In this document: positions 47,690 through 60,446 of the stretch, in pieces
How positions within the stretch are numbered: the stretch's first letter is position 1
Layout: every line of letters begins with the position of its first letter
From: Clavulina sp. PMI_390
Lineage: Eukaryota > Basidiomycota > Agaricomycetes > Cantharellales > Hydnaceae
NCBI GenBank assembly: GCA_015039315.1
Contig: WIDE01000008.1
Coordinates: 255,722 to 319,721, forward strand
Direction: 5' to 3'
DNA length: 64,000 nt
Notes under the pieces: model-generated
Told to the model about the DNA's origin: nothing
What the model saw: only the letters and a program-made list of their open reading frames with translations
The model's database searches: none
Made by a program: the position numbers and the translations under genes

Positions 47690-50600
47690 CTACTGAGTCT
47701 TCTTCTCCTCGCCATTGCCGTTCGCAATGGCAGCAAGAGCAGCCACCCTCTCCTCTTCTGCACGCCTCTTTTCACGGCGTTCCCGACCCTTCAAGACAAT
47801 AGGCTTGGGTGCCAGGTCCGCGAAAAGGAACTTGCAAATGATTTCAACAACGAAGCAGCCAGCAAAGTCAATGACCATGCTTGCACACAGGCGGACCATG
47901 AACTACAATTGGCGAGGTGTTAGAACGATAAATTCGTTCGATGGAAAAAGCTTATGACTCACAGGATATTCCATCTCAACGATTTGCAGCCACCTGTTCA
48001 GTTCGGGCATGAAGTCGGTGGCACCTGAGAAAGCGACAGCACCAGCGCCGAAGAGGCCCCAGAACAAAGCTCGATTCTCGTTGATACCCTCACGGAATGG
48101 ACGACCTTGGAAGTTGATGGCGAAAGTAGAAACTTGCTGAGACAGAGAAAGCAGGTAGATGGCAGTGTTGAGCAGGGATGGCGCAAACTTGGCATCAACA
48201 TCAATGGGACCACGTCTATTGAAACCCTATTAGTTGAGTCCAACACGCCCGCAGCACACTAGTGGATTCACTCACGGCTCGTATTGGTTGGATAGATCGG
48301 TAATATAGATGAGTGTGGCAATATGCAGAGCAAATTGCAAAAGCACAGATAGGAGCACGTAAAGATTGAAGATATTGCTGAGGGGTCGCTCCTTGGAAAG
48401 CTTGTCCACAGGCTAATGTGATCATGGTGGTCAGGTCCACGTTCGTAAGAATGTAAGGCTCAGGACGCGACGAACCTTTGCTCGGGAGATAGTGTAGAAG
48501 CAAACAGACATCAGCATACCAGTGATTGTCACCTGGTAATCACCAAACTTGATGCCATCGAGATACTGAACACTCAAGCTGTACGCGGTAATAAGACAGT
48601 TGAGAGCAAGAATCTTGTACATCTGGATGGTGGCAACGAGAGTGCAGCGACCTTGGCGGATGATGTTCGTGACTGAAAAGGCGATGACGGAGGTAAGAAG
48701 AAGTGACACGATGTCAGACGGAATGACGTACCAGCAGAGACGTTTGACAATTTGGATGTGAATGGTGCTGCGCAGGAAGCATCGCCGAGTTTGATCTTAG
48801 GGACTTCCTCCTCATCAAGATCCGCGAGTGCGGTGGTGAGGGAATTGATATCAAACTACACGGAGGTTGGTTAGCATACGGAGTAAGAAAATCGAGTTGG
48901 CTTGAAAAGCTCGCCTTCTCCAAGGGGTTCTGCTTCCGTGCATCTGTCTGTTCAGCTTTGGCCTTCTCTTGAGCGGCTACAAGTTCGGGGTAGACACTCG
49001 CAATTGCAGCGGGAACTGGGGGAGGTGGCTGGTTGAACCTTTGCGAGATCTTCAACTGGCTCTCCCAGACTTTCTTGAGGCGCTCCTGGTTCTGGCGCTC
49101 TGCAATCTTCTTGAGATCTTCAGGACTGCCGTCGAGAAGGGCAATACCAATATCCGCTTGCTTGAGGGCTCCTACGTCGTTTGTACCATCACCAGCCATG
49201 AGTGTTGTGTAGCCGAGGTTCTTCAGGATCGTGAGGATGTATTCCTTTTGGGCAGGAGACACACGGGCGTAAACCCAGGTGTTGTCGACAAGGGTATTAA
49301 TTTCGGGTTGTCCTTCGTACTGCTTGAGTGCAGGTCCAGTCACACAGATGTCGTACTCGTCGAAGAGCTTGCGGTCCAGAGGTTCGGATGGGTTGACAGA
49401 GATCATCTTAGTCTCGTCAACGTTGCGCCATTGGAGATCTGAGGATGAGAGGTTAGCGGTAGCAAGCAATCGAAACGAGAGAACACACACCTCGGGGATC
49501 CTTGGAACCTTCGCGAACATCAAGGATGAGAACCTCACGATCCACAATATCAACCTCCCGAGCGACGTGGGCAGCCGTAAGCGGGTTATCACCAGTGATC
49601 ATGATGCACTATAGAAGGAATGCAATGTCAGGAGTGAAGTATAAACAATGGACATAACATACTCGGTGCGAAGAATCTGCGAGCATCTTCAGGCTAGCGA
49701 CGGCGTCCTCCTTGAGGGGAGAGTGGAAGATGAGGAAGCCAACAAAAGTGAGGGCACTCTCAGCCTCTTCTCTGGTCATATGGTTGATCTAGCAGAAACT
49801 GCATTAGCAACGCAAGAAACTAAGCCATCGTAACCCTAGAACCAACCTTGTCATTGCTCAATGTCTGTGTCTCCTTCATAGCGAGCGCGAGCACACGGCT
49901 ACCACGGCGTGTGTACCACTTGAATGTCTCGTCGTACTGCGGTGGAACAGTGGACAACATGGTCTTGATTGTCTCGGGGGCGCCTTTTACGGCAATCATG
50001 GTCTTGCCACTTTGCAGGTTGGATACGGTTGACATGCGTTTGAGAGCGGACGAGAATGCAAAGCGACGACGAATATTGATGATGGTCTTGTGGGGCGCAT
50101 TCGCTGTCTTGGGGGTGACCCTATCTATTATGATGGAAGAAAGCGTCAATACCACTCCAGAAATCTAGTTCTTGGACCAACCTTTGCTAACGGTCCAATC
50201 GAGGGCTTCCAGCGTAGTCTTCTCCATAGGGTCACCAATGATAGTACCGTCGTCGAGCTCAGCGAGAGCATGAGCGGCAGCGAGGCAAAGAGTGGTTTCA
50301 CGGCTAGTTTCCTTGACGTCGATCATTGCCTTGAGATCATGAGCCCTGGTTTGACGGTGTTAGCTATGTACCTGGGGAATTCAAATAACGAACTCACTGG
50401 ACGCCAACAATACCCTCGAGAACAAGGTTCTCCGCAGTGATGGTACCAGTCTTATCGAAGCAGCAAACATCAACCCGTCCGGCGAAGGGAATACGGAATG
50501 GCTCGGTACAGAAAATAGCTTTTCAGTGGAATCAGTAACTGACCCCAGGGATAGGTACTTCTGAAATTGGCTCACCAAACTTGGAGAGGGCCATGAGTGA

Positions 50601-52231
50601 TGCATTGACAGCCATCGACAACTCCATTGGAAGTTCTGGAGGCACGACACTGGTGATGATGAGGACGCAGTCGAGAAGCAGTTTCCCCTTCGGCAGTCCC
50701 TTCTCGAGACCTACGGAACGGTCAGACTCTCTACTCAACTAGACTATGACCAGAAATGAACTGACCGTGAACCCAAACATACCAACTGGCGGCGATAGCG
50801 AAGATAAGCAAGAAGCCGATGAACAGGAACGACTCGAAGTTGTTGGCCGAAACACGCTCCGACGAGAAGATCATCGTTCTGACCAGTTGACCTTGAGCAG
50901 TTCCGAAACCAGTTCGCAGCACCATCGCAAGGCATCCACCATCAGCGGCCATCGAGCCTCCGCTGGTGGTTTGAAGAACCTTGGTGCCACTGAACAGGGT
51001 GTTTCCTTTGTGGTCGGCATCAATTTCGAGTCGTTCGTGAGGCTCTCGCAGCTCGATGGACTCTTTGAGGAGAGGAGTCGATTCTCCACTGAGCATTGCT
51101 TCGTTGACGATGCAAGTTCCTTGGAGAAGGAGCATATCTGCTGGTACGGTCGTTTCGGCGGCTCCACGAACTATAAAACATGATATGAGCTGCTGTGTCG
51201 TTTGTTTGACGAGGAAGGAACGCACCAAGAGAAACAATGTCTCCAGGCAAAAGCTCGGTGGTCTGAACGGTCTCCCATTTCGAGTCACGAAGCACTTTGA
51301 TGGGGAAGGGTTCTACCGACATAGTCCTGAATTCTTGCAGAGTTTTCACCCGCTACAATTGGACAAGATTAACATGACGTGACTGCATTAGTAATGGCTT
51401 TGACATTACCTGGAAGACCACAGTGCACTCAAACACGATGAGCATGAACAAGGTGAAGAGACTGTAGTACCAGTACTCGTCAAGGCACCAAAGAGCCACA
51501 CAGAACACTTGGAAGACAAAGAACGGGGCGGTAGCATGTTCTCCAAACAGGGCTGTGAAGGACGGGATAGGGATGTTAAATTCGTTCTTTCCATACAAGC
51601 TGGTGAGGGCCTCGGTGTCTTTCGTCTTCAACCCCTTGGGATTAGAGAACGTCGAGATAGCAGGTTTGGCGGCGGAGGGGTAGGGGAGAAGGCCAAATGA
51701 TTGAGTAGAGGGGTCGTAAAGGTACATATCCCTTTGGTACTCGAACGAGTACGCGGTAGTGCCGGTTTCCGTTGCCTGTAAAAGCCATATTCAGGCCGAA
51801 TACAATGAAAGCAAAGTGGTCAAGCACAGACCTTCTTGATGATAGGGACCATTTCACCACTGCCGCGGTGTTTCTGTGGCACGATGCGAATGAGGTTTGC
51901 GGTCTCAACGGAAGTCGCCTATTTGGGTTCATACGAGTTAGACTGGTTGAAGTGAGGTTGGAAGATAATAAGAGGCGAGGTACCGTGCTCGAAGTGATGA
52001 GAGCCTTCGCGCCAGCACTCCACCGTGTGGCAAGGTAGCTCAAGGCATGGCCAGCTCCGAGGGCAACAGTACCAAGGAAGGTCCATTCTTCGCTTTTGAC
52101 CCAGTCATCATAGCGAATATAGTACGCATAAGCCCAGAGAGGGTACAAGCAAAGGAAAGGGAGTGCATAGATATGTAGCAAAAGTGGCCGGGCGACGTGT
52201 AACGACGCCCGGGCGATCTCCGGAGAACGCA
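47690..52231 (-). CDS. SPF1: P5A-type ATPase Spf1 (ER transmembrane-helix dislocase)
   Basis: ER P-type ATPase that removes mis-inserted transmembrane helices. The N-terminal membrane part reads [22 protein letters not shown] (about 52150). The P5A signature [13 protein letters not shown] is at about 50600. The phosphorylated Asp lies in [19 protein letters not shown] (about 50450). The hinge [20 protein letters not shown] is at about 49180. A helix-rich C terminus ends GNGEEKKTQ at 47690. About ten introns. The first exon is uncertain: the frame opens upstream without a good ATG. An acceptor GTTGCAG before 52231 would start the second exon with TG, so a first exon ending in A would create a split start codon giving [10 protein letters not shown]. 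The start coordinate is therefore provisional. Confidence 0.93.
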
Positions 52232-52362
52232 CTGCAACGTCGGTCCTTTTCAGAAATTTCCAGTCAGTGTTTGTGTTTTCCAAAATGTCTCAAACTCACA
52301 TTTCTGACGGTCCAACGTGGAAGTGCAAAGAAATCCGGCAGACGCGTCAATGTTACGAAGGT

Positions 52363-52368
52363 CACGTG
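52363..52368. promoter_or_regulatory. CACGTG E-box upstream of SPF1
   Basis: Palindrome inside GTCACGTGAC, about 130 bp upstream of the first confidently coding SPF1 codons. The site is seen directly; function is inference. Confidence 0.35.
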
Positions 52369-53278
52369 ACTGACTGAATTCGCAAATGTTCCTCGGCGCA
52401 TGATTCGCATCTTCTGCCAGGGCGGAAGTGCTGAGACACCTATTGCTTCATAAGAATCCAAGTCTAGCTGAGATATCGTTCGAGTGAGATATCTTACTCT
52501 TCTTTTCTTGACGCCGTACACCCTAGGCTTGTACAAAATGGCTCGTCTGCCATTACACACAAACCAACTCGCCAGGTCTCCTTCATCCTACATCCCCTCG
52601 AGGTCTCTCGGGTGAATTTAATAGCTCTATCATCTCAATGATCCTTCTCTCCGCTTGGGAGGGCTCCCTCTAGGCTATATACTTACAAAACGTCATCACG
52701 AATGAAAATGCACTACACAAAGTCTCTTATTCACAGATGGGCTTGCCCGGAATTGTGACAGCAATATTCGATTCTCATCTACACTAGACCGCTAGAGATC
52801 GCATGTCCCGACCACTAGCATACACCGGAAACTAGAGGCAAGCTGAATTATGACTACAAGCCATCCACCCTCTCAGCAACAACTAGTCAAATCAGCAAAG
52901 TGCCAACACAATACAAACTTCGAATCTGTTGGGTAGCAAGGCTCTGCCACTCTTTACCACCTCCACAAACGTACCTATGAGCAAGGGTGAGTAGAGTTGT
53001 AGAACTGATCTCATGCAAACGGCCATGATAAGCTGCGTATGATTGGAACCACTCGACGTATACTACTATGACATGAGCAGTGCGTCAACCAGTAGCTCCC
53101 CTACAACCTTTGAGATTGGAAATCTTGTGGGAGGCGTGGTAGTGCTGATGAAAACTGAGTTGCGATGATGTCATGACCCCTGCTCCAGTGTAGGTGGAGT
53201 CTTGACCCGCAAGACTAGACACCTTGAATGTAATTCAATGCGGTTTTACAGATATGGATAAACACCTGCTCGACTGAG
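52369..53278. other. Intergenic region left of the assembly gap
   Basis: About 900 bp, AT-richer than neighbours, with no supported gene. It ends at the gap, so a feature could be hidden. Confidence 0.4.
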
Positions 53279-53560
53279 NNNNNNNNNNNNNNNNNNNNNN
53301 NNNNNNNNNNNNNNNNNNNNNNNNNNNNNNNNNNNNNNNNNNNNNNNNNNNNNNNNNNNNNNNNNNNNNNNNNNNNNNNNNNNNNNNNNNNNNNNNNNNN
53401 NNNNNNNNNNNNNNNNNNNNNNNNNNNNNNNNNNNNNNNNNNNNNNNNNNNNNNNNNNNNNNNNNNNNNNNNNNNNNNNNNNNNNNNNNNNNNNNNNNNN
53501 NNNNNNNNNNNNNNNNNNNNNNNNNNNNNNNNNNNNNNNNNNNNNNNNNNNNNNNNNNNN
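53279..53560. other. Assembly gap (282 N)
   Basis: Run of N. The true length is not known from the sequence. Confidence 0.99.
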
Positions 53561-53753
53561 CCCATCAGTAATTCACGAGCACAATTGTAATACATAGACG
53601 ATTGCGCGCGGTGCGGGGATGAGTCACCGAGGGAGTGCAAGAAGACATGACAAGAGATATCGACCGAGATGATCAGGCACGGTTCATAAACAAGTTTTAG
53701 TGCGGTGTTGCTGGGGTTATCGTTTGTAAGGCTGGAGATGCGAGGGTCTTGCT

Positions 53754-53982
53754 AGTGTTTGGATCTGCTTGGCCTGCATTCGACGAGCTTTATGCCGGTT
53801 AGGTGCGCGCTCGAGACTCGAAAAACAGGTCGCACTCCACAATGCCGCCCGCCAAGCACCCCCAAGGCCTTTGCCAGTGTTTGGATTTGCTTGGCCCGCA
53901 TTCGACGAGCTTTATGCCGGTTAGGTGCGCGCTCGAGACTCGAAAAACAGGTCGCACTCCACAATGCCGCCCGCCAAGCACC
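53754..53982. repeat. Tandem repeat, two copies, 122-bp period
   Basis: Copy 1 53754-53860 and copy 2 53876-53982 are nearly identical (for example GCGCGCTCGAGACTCGAAAA in both), differing at about two bases (GATCTGC/GATTTGC; GGCCTGC/GGCCCGC). A 15-bp spacer follows copy 1. It lies about 90-320 bp upstream of the reductase ATG and close to the gap. Open frames across it on both strands are by-products of the repeat. Confidence 0.9.
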
Positions 53983-54025
53983 TTGATAGGATCCACAAGA
54001 GCCCCAAAGATATGACGACCGAAAC

Positions 54026-54034
54026 TATATATAA
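54026..54034 (+). promoter_or_regulatory. TATA-like element of reductase 1
   Basis: TATATATAA lies 40 bp before the ATG at 54074. The spacing to the ATG is short but workable in fungi. Confidence 0.45.
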
Positions 54035-54073
54035 CCTTGGCCCATCCCATTTGACTCTCTACTTTTGCCGACA

Positions 54074-57000
54074 ATGTCTTTGGGTCGACTCCTCGCAGCT
54101 CGCGTAAATGCTGACCCTCATGGAACTTATTCCCTCCTGGTGCCTTTTAGCGATCTTGAAAATGGTACCCCTCGATCCATTGAGTGGATCCATTTGAAGA
54201 GGGCAGTCACATATGCTGCACACGTCCTGAACCCCCTCGATGAGAACGCCGTGCCTTCCAACTCTGGACGCGTCATTGCTATCCTTGCCGCTATTGACTC
54301 TCTCGTTTATCAAACCCTCACCCTTGCGATCATGCAGTCGGGTAACATTGTACGGCTCCTACCCAAATCGAACCTCATAGGGAACGGGCACTAACACGAC
54401 CACATATGCTTCGTCCATAGGTATTGCCGATTTCCCAACGTAACTCGCCAGCTGCTGTAGCCAATTTGCTTCTGAAAACCAACTGCCACGATGTAATTGT
54501 CGGTGGAGGATCTGCTGTACATTCTCTCCTTGAAGAGACTGGAGCCCAGATGACCCATGACGCACCAAGCCATCACCTGAATATCATCCCAGTCCCAGCT
54601 GCCGCCGAATTGTACCCACATTTGGGCAATACGACCAAAAATATCGAACCCATGAAGGATTATCCACCTCCTGCAAATACCGATGACCTCGATGCACTTC
54701 GGTGCTATATTCATTCATCAGGCACAACTTCCCTTCCTAAACCTATCCCTATCACGGAACGATATCTACGCTATTCGACCCAAATCCCATGTAAGCGGAT
54801 TACTTGAGCCCAATGATTGCGATCTCTAACCTCAATGGAACTCAGGCGTCAGAGACAATATTAGCCCCCTCTTAGCTGCCATGGCCATGCCTCCTTTCCA
54901 CGTATTGGGCGTGCTCATCCAGATTGTCACGCCATTATTGACTGGGAAGCCCATCATGCTATGGGATATTGGGGAGGATGGAGAGCCAGCCCCATTAGCG
55001 ACTCCAGAGACCACGATGCAGGCAATGCGCCGGTTCGGTGCAACTTCAGTGCTGGCAGTACCAGCTTTTCTGGTTGCTTGGTCTCGTGACGAGCAGGCGA
55101 TCGAGTTTATGAAGTTGATGGATTATGTGGTAAGTGCCTGTGCTGCCCTCTCTCCTTCTTGTGAGACTCTTCTGATCAAAGGTTATGGACTGTGCAGCTA
55201 ACTGGAGGGGGCCCTCTACCTGAAGAAATTGGCGACCGACTCGTCAAGCGAGGCGTTAATGTCGCGCAGGTCTATGGAGGTACGGAGTTCTTGAGCGGCA
55301 CCGAGATAAAACGGGTCAATCGTACACTCGACGAGTGGGGATGGTTTGAATGGGTCGACGAGTTTCCTGCGAGATGGGAAGAGCAAGATAATGGACTATT
55401 CGAATTGCAAGTCTTGGTGTGTAGCTTTCAGCCTTGCACTAAGGTATAGTGCTGGTTATGACGCCTTGACAGCAATCGAAGGATTTTCGTCCAGCCCTCT
55501 TCAATGCTGAAACACCAGATGGGCCGGCATACGCCACGAATGATCTATTTATGCGTCACCCTACTAAATCGCACATGTATAAGATGTGAGTCCTAGCGTC
55601 ACCTTGAGCGTCATGCTCATGCTGATAGTTCGTCCAGGGTTGGCCGATTGGATGACCAGATAACGCTCGGTAAGTATTCCTGACTTTCAACTTCTAAATC
55701 CGCTCGCGTAGGAGGCTCATCCTGTGACAGCGACGGGAGAGAAAGTGAATCCTGGTCCCATCGGTGTGTCCAGTTCCAACGGAGCGTTCCGCCCAGTGGC
55801 TAATGGATTGCGTTCATTAGAATTGGCGATGGCGGAAAGTCCTCTGATTACTGGGGCAGTATTGGTGGGGCGAGCCAAGAATCAGGTCGGCATCTTGGTC
55901 CAAACTAGCCAGGAGCATGATGTCGAGCCCGGCGACTCCGAAGCGTTGGCTAGGTTCCGCAACCTCTTATGGTTAGTGGCTTTTTGTTCTCGGTCAATGG
56001 TCTGCTGATTGATTCCCTACTTTAAACAATACAGGCCACACGTAGAGAAGGTCAATGCTCTTTCTGCTGGGTTCGCCATGGTCTTCAAGGAAACGATCAT
56101 CTTGTCGGCCCCAAACAAGCCGTTTGCCAAGACACCTAAGGGGACCGTCCAGCGCAAGCGAACAGAAGAGCTATATACTGCCGAGATCGAAGATGCTTAC
56201 GCCAAGATCGAGGAGGCCAAGGGAACAAATACCGCCAGTATCCCAGAAGCATGGACATTTGATATACTTGAACCATGGGTCCTCCAAGTAGTTGAGGAAC
56301 TTGTACAACGTCCTGTCGATCCCGCGAAGGACATGTTTGACCAGGGTGCGGATAGGTAAGTCCCCGTTTGACAGAAGACAGTCCCAGATGGTAATGGTGA
56401 TATTATGCAGCCTTACGGCGACTCTCTTGCGCCTCCGTTGCATCAATGCTATGCAACAATTCCCTGATCATGCGGTATCCTCCAAGGCCCGTTCAATTGA
56501 CTCCAATATCGCCTTCACACATCCTTCTGTCTCTTCCTTGGCCGAATACCTGGCGTCGATCGTCTCCGCCGATTCTAACCTCAATAGCGAGAAGGAGGGG
56601 CATACCGAGCGTATGAAATCGCTTGTGGAACAGTACACTGCCAATCTTCCCAATGTTCAAAGCTCTTCGATTCCTATCCAAAACCGAAAAGAGTCTGTTC
56701 TGATCACCGGGACGACCGGCGCCTTGGGCAGCGCGCTCCTCAAACAAGTCATTGAGAGTGATAGATTCGAGCACGTCTGGGCCCTCAACCGCCGAGGGTC
56801 CCGAGGAAGATCTGGGACGGAGCGTCAAAAAGCATCATTCATCGACAAGGGCATAGATACCTCTCTGCTTCAACGGAAGAAAGTCAGGATGATCGATGTT
56901 GATACCTCTGCTTATCATCTAGGCCTCAGTCTTGCAGAGTACGAACAAGTGCGCACCTTTTATTGCTCCACTGTGTGAATACAGCTGATCTCTTAACCCG

Positions 57001-58054
57001 ATAGATATCCGGCTTAGTCACCATCATTATACACAATGCATGGCGACTTGATTTCAACCTCACACTCCAGTCATTCGAACCACAGATCAAAGCAACTCGT
57101 AACCTGATCGACCTTGCGCTCTCCAGTCCCAACGCTTCCTCCATCAGATTCTTGTTCACTTCGTCTGTCGGGGTGTTTTCCGGCTGGGATCATCCTTCAG
57201 ATCCTGTTCCCGAGGAGCCTATTGGCGACCCTCAAGTCAGTGTGGGGACCGGATATGGTGAATCTAAATATGTCGCTGAACAGGTACCGTTCATTCGCCT
57301 CCGTAACATGTGCGTTTATGGCTGAGATGCACTGGACCCATCTTTTCCTTGTGTAGATTCTGGACCGAGTTCGTGGGCAGACTGGGCTCTCCACTACTTC
57401 GATTCGGCTAGGACAACTAAGCGGTAGTGTCAATGGGGCATGGTCAACTTCGGGCTGGTTCCCTATTCTTCTAAAAAGCTCATTAGCGCTACGCTGCCTC
57501 CCAGATTCTCCCGGGGTACGTCCTTCCACTAATATTCCCTAAGTGGCTGTCCAGCCTAAACTACCTCGCTCATATTCTTCTAGATTGTATCCTGGATCCC
57601 AGTCGATGTGGCAGCCACTGCTGTCTTGGATGCCGCATTAACCGAAACTCCCCAAAGTGTGCTTCATATCTACCACCCAAGGCCGATCTCTTGGAAGAAA
57701 ATACTAGAGGAGGCTGCAACTGCTCTTCCGTCGGTGTCAGCAAAGGGTAGTGCTCTCCCCCTTATTCCCTTCCCAGAATGGCTTGCCAGACTAGAAGAGA
57801 AGAAAGCCGGTGATTTTGAGAAGATCCCAGCACTAAAACTTCTCTCGTTCTATCACACGTTTGCTGCTGGCGATGCTACGAACCGCGCGCTTCGTCCCAA
57901 ATCCGCGAGCGAAAGGGAAGCATTCGGGCTCGTGAAGCTCAGCACGAAGAAAATGTGCCGGGTGTCCCCGACACTCGCAGGGCTCGAACCTCTCAAGGCG
58001 GAAGATGTGCATAGCTGGGTTGGCTATTGGGGCTCAATCGGGTTCCTAGCATAA
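54074..58054 (+). CDS. NRPS-like carboxylic acid reductase (adenylation-thiolation-reductase), copy 1
   Basis: Activates a carboxylic acid as an acyl-adenylate, loads it on a phosphopantetheine arm and releases it by NADPH reduction, usually as an aldehyde. Start ATG 54074. A domain: HSSGTTSLPKPIPI (A3, about 54710), YGGTEFLSGTE (A5, about 55275), GRLDDQITL then ATGEKVNPG across an intron (A7/A8, about 55640-55750), and KTPKGTVQRKR with the A10 Lys (about 56130). T domain: DMFDQGAD | SLTATLLR, where the phosphopantetheine Ser codon is split by an intron (AG|GTAAGT at 56357). R domain: LITGTTGALGSALLKQ (NADP binding, about 56705), HNAWRLDFNL, and catalytic Tyr/Lys in GYGESKYVAEQ (about 57250), then WIPVDVAATAVLDAAL. 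It ends GSIGFLA. Domain order matches basidiomycete aryl-acid/fatty-acid reductases; substrate unknown. About 10 exons, apparently intact. Confidence 0.9.
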
Positions 58055-58309
58055 GGCCTCTCTCAATAGTGGCTCAAGCTCGATCAGTTATTCCGGAACG
58101 CTAACATTTACTGAATAATGTCATACTATACAACCTAGTATAATACTAACGTTACACTATCATGGTTGTTCGCACTCGTCGCAACGAGGAGTAGAAAAAC
58201 ACCGTAATTCAATGGGAAGCATCCGTCCCGGCGATCGAGGCCGCGGCAGTTGAAGCTCGGATCCGAACTGCCAACATGAAGTTGAGCCTAACTGCCACTT
58301 TCGCATACC

Positions 58310-59990
58310 ATGGCTAGTAGCCTCCCAAGCCTTGAGCAAGAGATTCAGCCGACGAGATGGCCCTGGTTTCGGGTCTATCGTCAGCCATGGAAGACCATCT
58401 ACCTCGCCTCACAGTTGTCCTACCATCACCTCGTCCGCAAGCCCTTCTCGGCCATCTTGTTCCTCATCCCCGCACTCAGACCAAATCCCAAATGGACATG
58501 GCAGCAGTCTCGCTTTGTAACTCTACTCGGCGAATTCTTCCACATTGCGACGCAGGCTGGCCTCATTCATTCTAGAAAGGATATTCGAAAGGAAGATATG
58601 GCCTCAGCTGAGAAGTGTGGCAAGGATTGCCAAGGGAAGTTTGTGGATCCTGTTCTTGAGGACGATATAGTAGGAGAGATCAGGGAGATAATGGTCAAGA
58701 ATGAGGTGCATCCTGCTGGTGTGCCTGCTTACTGGCGCGGTCACGGCATAGGCAACTCCCCCATCTCACCAGCCGGGGAGGATGAGAGGCTCGTCATTCA
58801 CTTCCATGGTGGTGGCTATGTGGTAAGCTTATATCCTCTCTGCGTGTTATTCTCCCCCCATCTCTCTGATATGCCGGCGCCGCTGTAGACGGGTTCTGCG
58901 CTTCAAGGGGAGGTGCCAAGTACAATACTCGCCCTCTCTCAGGCACATCCCTCCAAACCTATTTCTCGCGTGCTCGACGTCGACTATCGTCTCTGCAGAA
59001 CAACGCCCCTCGCAGAACCCGCAAATGCCTTCCCTGCGGCGCTCCTCGATGCTGTGAGCGTAATGTACTATGCTGTCTTCGACCTAGGCTTCCATCCAAG
59101 GAATATCGTTTTCTCAGGAAACTCCGCTGGAGCACATGTCATTCTTGGTGCCACGAGATACCTGAGGGATGCTCCTCTCCCCGCTTCCAGGCTGAATGCT
59201 AAGGGTGTGCCCCATCACCTAGAAGGTGTCACATCTCTAATGCCTGGTGGTATGATTCTCATCGCCCCACTGTGTAATGTCGTGTCAATGTACTTTGAGC
59301 AAAGAAGCCCCGAGTCCTCCTTTGTTCGCAACGCGACAACCGACATCATTGGTCGACATGGTTAGCATAGTCTCCGTCACTATATTCCCTGCGCAGATAG
59401 AGGTCCTTGTTGGGTGGCACTAACATCTCTTGGTTTCTACAGCCGATGACCAAACACGTCCAGAAATAAACTCATATGCGCTGCGCGGCTTCGCAGGAAA
59501 AGCTTTGACCCGGCATTCTCTGGCTCGCAATCCGTTTGTGTCTCCAGGCTCGGTTGATTGCCCTCTAACGATCTCAACGTCCAGCATGGACGGATCACCA
59601 GCGATCGAACGTCCTACGTTCGAGGGATATCCTCCCACATACTTCAGCTTCGGCGGGAAAGAGGTCATGAGTGACGAGATCCGGCTGTGTGCTCAAAGAT
59701 TTGATAAACAATCCGCTCTCAAGGAGCTGCCTCTACCGAGTTCGGCACCCTCTGGCCTAGAGGGCAATCGAGGCCCACCCTCCGAGATGGCATCGACCGT
59801 CAAGCTCATTCCTGATCAGGAGGAGCTACAGCCGAAACCGTACCCTTGGATTGTGATGGATGAGGAGCCAGAGCTGTGGCATAACTTTGTCGCTATCAAG
59901 CCTCCCGGCCTCAAGGAGAGTCGAAGGACTCTTGAAAGCATAGTCGCGTGGCTAGCTGCATTGCCTCCAGCCAAAGAATGCCCTGTATGA
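58310..59990 (+). CDS. Alpha/beta-hydrolase, hormone-sensitive-lipase-like (510 aa)
   Basis: Serine esterase/lipase. Three exons join in phase: 58310-58822, 58889-59360, 59443-59990. The oxyanion-hole motif HFHGGGYV is at about residue 165. The nucleophile elbow GNSAGAH (GxSxG, about 59110) carries the catalytic Ser. The acid is probably Asp in SFGGKEVMSDEIR (about 59660) and the base His in EPELWHNF (about 59875). A hydrophobic N-terminal stretch (FSAILFLIPAL) may anchor it to a membrane or lipid droplet. It lies on the same strand as, and 255 bp downstream of, reductase 1 and between the two reductases, so it may process the same metabolite; that link is inference. Confidence 0.88.
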
Positions 59991-60446
59991 ACCCAGGCCT
60001 AGTTTTCTTAGTTGACTGCACATCAAATCGCGCGTTATAGCCCCAGCTGTGAATCATTTATTCGATCAATGTTTTTTTGCCATATTTCGAGCATCTAGTT
60101 TTTACACTCACGTTAAAACGGCTTCCCATCACCACAATCAATCCTTACCCCACGATATTGGCGCTGTAGCTGCCTCTGGCAACAGGTGACAGCGCGCAGT
60201 CACAGCGCGATCACTATGGAGGACTCGGGACCGCGCGGCGAATCGCGAAAAAGTTTACTGACATTTTCACGACCCTCGGTTTTGTCGAGGTCCGAATCCT
60301 CCATCGCCCCATCTCGCACACACTATTTTCGGGATAGTCTAGTAACTAACCCCGCGCGACCTACAAGGGGCTTGAAAAAGCTGTCGCGAAATCACTCCAG
60401 TTATCTGAGTCCCTCTTCTAATGCGGATAGCCTTCAAAGTGATTAG
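59991..60446. other. Intergenic region upstream of F-box gene
   Basis: About 455 bp. An open frame (60186-60446) ends directly before the F-box ATG and is Ser/Arg-rich without recognisable domains; I treat it as 5' leader rather than a gene. Confidence 0.35.

Noticed and set aside
53759..54107. Several similar small frames on both strands (RALCRLGARSRLEKQ-like)
   Set aside because: They arise from the 122-bp tandem repeat and have no coding support.
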